Part shown: positions 60,765 through 64,000 of the stretch, piece after piece | How the letters are laid out: each line of letters opens with the position of its first letter | Position numbering within the stretch: position 1 is the first letter of the stretch | NCBI GenBank assembly: GCA_026770025.1 | Contig: JAMXDE010000008.1 | Location: 1,488,001 to 1,552,000 of the forward strand | Reading direction: 5' to 3' | DNA length: 64,000 bases | Origin: Craspedostauros australis | Taxonomy: Eukaryota > Bacillariophyta > Bacillariophyceae > Mastogloiales > Achnanthaceae | Made by a program: the position numbers and the translations under genes | The notes under the pieces: model-generated | The model's input: the letters and a program-made list of their open reading frames with translations, nothing else | Database searches by the model: none | What the model was told of the DNA's origin: nothing

Positions 60765-61145
60765 GGATATGACGCCTCCAAATACTTGCGTAATACGAGT
60801 ACGGCATGTGCTTTATGTTGAGTGAAAAAGAGCCAGCAGCGTGTGTGAATGTAAGAGTGAAAGTAACCATCGAATCGAAATAAATGGAGTAAGAGTATAA
60901 CGCTATGTATGTATACTAGAGCAGTAGCGGTAGTAATGTACAGTGCAGCCCATCATCATGGAGTTAGTGTATTGATGAGGAGGGGTGGGCAATGGTACAG
61001 TGTTGGTTGATTGGTTGGTGTTGGAAGTGAAGTGAAGTGTTGTTGTTGATGGCTTGGCGTTGTGTGGCGACATCGGTCATACCTGCATTCATAGAGTAGA
61101 CCAGGATAGACTACTCTAGAGAGTAGTCCACTGTATTTCGCCCCT
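60765..61145. other. Convergent 3' region
   Basis: Separates the giant gene (plus) from the MFS gene (minus). An AATAAA at about 60879-60884 could be a polyadenylation signal for the giant gene. GTTG-rich sequence lies at 61000-61065 and a TAGACTACTCTAGAGAGTAG palindrome-like stretch near 61107-61130. Confidence 0.5.
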
Positions 61146-62795
61146 TCACTCTGCGCTGAAATGCCATCTCATGGACCAGAGCCCAAACAACGGTCCAGGA
61201 AAGAGGAGGAGGAAGAGATACTGTTCACCGAACGGCACGCCGCCCAGCAGCTGGATGCTGCCGATCGTGATCGCGAATCCCAGACAGTTGACGATGGTGA
61301 GCGCCGTGCCTTTGTTCTCAGCCGGTGCGGTGAGCGCCACTAAGCATGAAAATTGTGGCGAATCGCTGACGACCGCCATGCCCCAGATGAGGTAGAAGGC
61401 CAGGAAGATTCCGGGTGGACAGTACATGTATACGAGCGGAGAGAGGAGGCAGGCCGTTCCGGATATGATGAGGCTGCCGACTGCCACGGTCGCGGGTCTC
61501 AGGCGTTCCGCCAGCAGTCCGCCGAGGACGCAGCCGACGGAACCGATCGCGAGGACGAGGAATGCGATGAGGGAGGGGCTCCAGTCGGCGCTGGGATTGC
61601 CGGGGTCCTCGTGCTCGATCTTCTCCAGGTACTTGCGAATGACAAGCGGCGACCACGTCCAGAATGCGTAGAGCTCCCACATGTGACCAAAGTAGCCGAA
61701 TGCTGCGGAGCGGAACAGGCGCCCTTCGAAGAGGGTGTAGACGACTCGGAAATCCGCCTTCGAGGCCGCCTTGCGATGCGGGCCGTTGGGGACGACGAAG
61801 GCCATCCACAGTCCGCCGAGGGCCGCCAACGCCGAAGTTTCCCACAGCAGGAAGGTCCAGTCCTGCTGTATCTGATTGAGAAGGAACGGGAAGGCGCTGC
61901 CGAATGCGAGGGCACCGACGAGCAACCCCAGGGCCCATCCCAAGCCCGTCGATGCGTACCAATCCGATGCGACCTTCATTCCGACCGGGTAGATGCCGGC
62001 CAGCGCAAAGCCCGTGAACAATCTGAGGGTGATGACGATGCCCAGGACGCCGTCCGAGTTGTTGTCATCGCCGTAGATGAGGTCGGCGAAGACCGGTAGG
62101 ATTCCGTTCATGGTGGCGCCGATGAAGGACATGATCCCGAAGAGGCGCGTTGGCGAGTACCGGTCTGCGAGGTTGGTCAGCGCCAGTGCCATGGTGCCCA
62201 TGATGAAGCCCAGCTGGACGGCGGATGTGAGGTAGCCCAGCGACGTCGTGGCATCGAGGCCGTACTCGTCCATGAGGTCGTCCATGACGGCGTTTCCAGC
62301 AAACCAGAGCGACGTGCCGGCGAATTGGCAGATGACGATGGAGGGAAGGATGTAGAATGGCACGATGGTGCTGTCGTGTGCTGCTGCCGCTGCTTGCGGC
62401 ATGGAATCAAACTCACCATCATCCAGTTTGTCCTTTTGACGCGAGTGGCGACGATGGCTTTGGCTATCGCTGCCGGTATGGCTTTGGTTGCCAGTGACAT
62501 CAACGTCATCAACGTCAACATCATCATCGTCGGGCAACCTCTCGTCTTCGAGAGCCTTGGTCGGCTGCGCTTCGACGTCGACAACGGACTCGGATGGCGA
62601 TGATCCATGCGTCGAGGAGAGGTCGAGGGAGTTGATGGTTTCCTGCGTGGCGTGCACCACGACGATGCCTTCATCATCGTCCATGATCCTTGTGGAAGGT
62701 GCTTGGCTGGTGCCCATACTTGTGGTCGTACTCATGGGCATGGCTTCGATCTCTTCCAGTTCCGCTGTTGTTGGTTTTATGGCTGATGATGTCAT
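61146..62795 (-). CDS. MFS transporter, bacterial-type, substrate unknown
   Basis: 549 residues from the ATG at 62795. The first ~145 residues are a hydrophilic extension rich in Asp and Ser (several DDDD runs), absent from bacterial relatives. From about 146 twelve hydrophobic helices follow. The first is near FYILPSIVICQFAGTSLWF, and TNLADRYSPTRLFG is a clear variant of the MFS loop 2-3 signature. RLFTGFALAGIYPVGMKVAS followed by WALGLLVGALAFGSAFPFLL is the helix 4-5 region. A central loop contains NGPHRKAASK, and the C-half begins SAAFGYFGHMWELYAFWTW. The sequence is closer in pattern to bacterial MFS proteins (for example cyanate/nitrate-type or drug exporters) than to sugar carriers. No intron is needed. 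Confidence 0.87.
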   Translation of the reverse strand: MTSSAIKPTTAELEEIEAMPMSTTTSMGTSQAPSTRIMDDDEGIVVVHATQETINSLDLSSTHGSSPSESVVDVEAQPTKALEDERLPDDDDVDVDDVDVTGNQSHTGSDSQSHRRHSRQKDKLDDGEFDSMPQAAAAAHDSTIVPFYILPSIVICQFAGTSLWFAGNAVMDDLMDEYGLDATTSLGYLTSAVQLGFIMGTMALALTNLADRYSPTRLFGIMSFIGATMNGILPVFADLIYGDDNNSDGVLGIVITLRLFTGFALAGIYPVGMKVASDWYASTGLGWALGLLVGALAFGSAFPFLLNQIQQDWTFLLWETSALAALGGLWMAFVVPNGPHRKAASKADFRVVYTLFEGRLFRSAAFGYFGHMWELYAFWTWSPLVIRKYLEKIEHEDPGNPSADWSPSLIAFLVLAIGSVGCVLGGLLAERLRPATVAVGSLIISGTACLLSPLVYMYCPPGIFLAFYLIWGMAVVSDSPQFSCLVALTAPAENKGTALTIVNCLGFAITIGSIQLLGGVPFGEQYLFLLLFPGPLFGLWSMRWHFSAE

Positions 62796-64000
62796 GTTGG
62801 CGAATGTGCGTTTGTCTTTATTGCTGCTCCATGTAGAGCAGTTGTGACTGCCTCTGTGGTTGTTGTTGCTGCTGTTGTCGCTGCTATTGTCGATGTCGTG
62901 ATTGGTGGGATGTTTGGCGTGATTGTTGTGATGGCGCTGATTGCTCTGGATGCATTTCCGCTTTGGTTGCCACGATGGTCGATACTGGCTCCAACGCTGC
63001 GATCTGCTGCTGACAATGACTATGTTGCTATTGACAATGCTGCTCCTGATGTTTCTGCTACAAGCACCTGTAGCTGTTCCCTTGCTCGTTGTTCGCTGTT
63101 CGTTGTCTCTGCTCCCTGTGGTCTCGAATGTCGCTTGCTACCGCCGCCTGCTACCGTCGCCATCAAGGCTGCTGCCACGCATGACAGATTCGGAACAAGG
63201 ACCGCGCAGACCCCGAATTGCCGCCTCCTCGCGAATTTTGGAACAAACGAATTGGAGCACAACCATCCGCCATGATACGCCATGATACGCCGCGACGCGC
63301 CAGTGGTGGTGGTCAGACTTCAGAACAATCCCAACCCTGCCCACGCAATTAGAATCCAATCATCGGACAGGTTGGCACGTGGATTGGGGCCACAACTGCA
63401 ACCGCAATACTTCGCAAGAAGGATACATGTCGATTTCTTGCGTTCGCCCTTGATGACTTCCTCACCGCAGCGGTCATCAAGGAGGCTTAACGGCGACTTG
63501 ATGGACGTGGGCGTCGCAACCCAGGTTGATTTTGGAACAATGCTCGCGCAATTTTGTTCCTTTGGCGTGTGGTAGCGTCTATTCATTTTCTCCGTCGTGT
63601 TCATGTGGACGTTAAGTTGCCAGTATCCATTCGCGTGTGTGAAGAAAAAGCGGCATGGCATTTCTTGTTCTGACGTCACCACCGATATAGCTATATTCTA
63701 TTTTTTGTTTTCCGTGACTCCCAAAAGATATGAACAAACGGAAGATCTGTGTTGACAGCCAACATTGCGGCATAACAGGAACACAAACACCGACGCAGGA
63801 CGTTCGCATCCCGTGACACGTTTGTGATTGTGCCTATTCGTTGATGCCTCCGTGTTCTCCAACAGCGTTCGCAGACAAACCTGATGTGTGGGTTTGTGAG
63901 GACACAAGTGTGTGCAGTGCGAATGCGAATGCGGATACAGCCACAACCGCAATACCATGCACCATAGAGAACGACCAGAAGAGACAAACGATCACAGAGT
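62796..64000. other. Upstream flank of the MFS gene, no supported gene
   Basis: Runs of GTTGTTGCTGCTGTTG at 62858-62880 lie in the probable leader of the MFS gene. Open frames up to 143 codons (62844-63275, plus) and 120 codons (63320-63682, minus) have no recognisable domain. CATGATACGC is repeated in tandem at about 63274-63293. Confidence 0.5.

Noticed and set aside
62844-63682. Frames in the last 1.2 kb
   Set aside because: No domain; composition follows GTT/GCT repeats of the MFS gene leader.

Overview
The window is nuclear DNA of a eukaryote, most likely a diatom (probably pennate); I cannot fix the species. Reasons: protein genes with short GT-AG introns; long acidic, Asn/Ser/Glu-rich low-complexity stretches; a small nuclear-type protein with YGYG.A.PD and RRSSMK motifs of a kind I associate with diatoms; a STAND-type ATPase/TPR family common in diatoms; a peptidase whose N-terminus carries an ASGFAP motif resembling the diatom plastid signal ASAFAP; and a LINE and a DDE_4 (Harbinger-like) transposon of kinds frequent in diatoms. 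I found no rRNA, tRNA or CRISPR.

Region 1 (1-17,953) is a normal gene-bearing stretch: a partial gene with a cyclic-nucleotide-binding-like segment followed by a MICU-like EF-hand region (1-1957, minus, runs off the edge); an Mpo1/DUF962 membrane dioxygenase (2704-3498, minus); a two-exon YGYG-motif protein (5113-6376, plus); a TPR-like protein (9118-10131, minus); a single-pass membrane protein of unknown function (12143-13018, plus); an MFSD6-like transporter (13349-15214, plus); and, convergent with it, a two-exon M3 peptidase of the Dcp type (15368-17953, minus).

Region 2 (18,464-46,416) is dominated by three same-strand copies of a ~1400-residue AAA_16/STAND ATPase with a TPR-like C-terminal half (A 18464-22669, B 36262-40458, C 42214-46416). 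Their ATPase halves are almost the same, while the C-terminal halves are patchwork: A and B differ in a block near residues 980-1235 but agree again after it, and C is different throughout its last ~430 residues. Between A and B lie a 3.4-kb DDE_4 DNA transposon with long terminal inverted repeats (23044-26444), a 679-bp MITE with a phased array of TGACGT boxes (27308-27986), and a degraded ~6.8-kb LINE (to about 36250) that abuts the 3' end of copy B.

Region 3 (46,417-64,000) holds one huge intron-free gene (47913-60764, plus, 4283 residues): three BSD-like modules, two SH3BGR/thioredoxin-like modules, then about 2700 residues of acidic repeats. A bacterial-type MFS transporter follows on the other strand (61146-62795).

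The best candidate for an undescribed system is the STAND ATPase array: a conserved switch with a swapped or diversifying sensor half, resembling NLR-type arrays in layout. That is inference from the three copies here; no biochemical role is shown by the sequence. The genes do not form an obvious pathway with one another.
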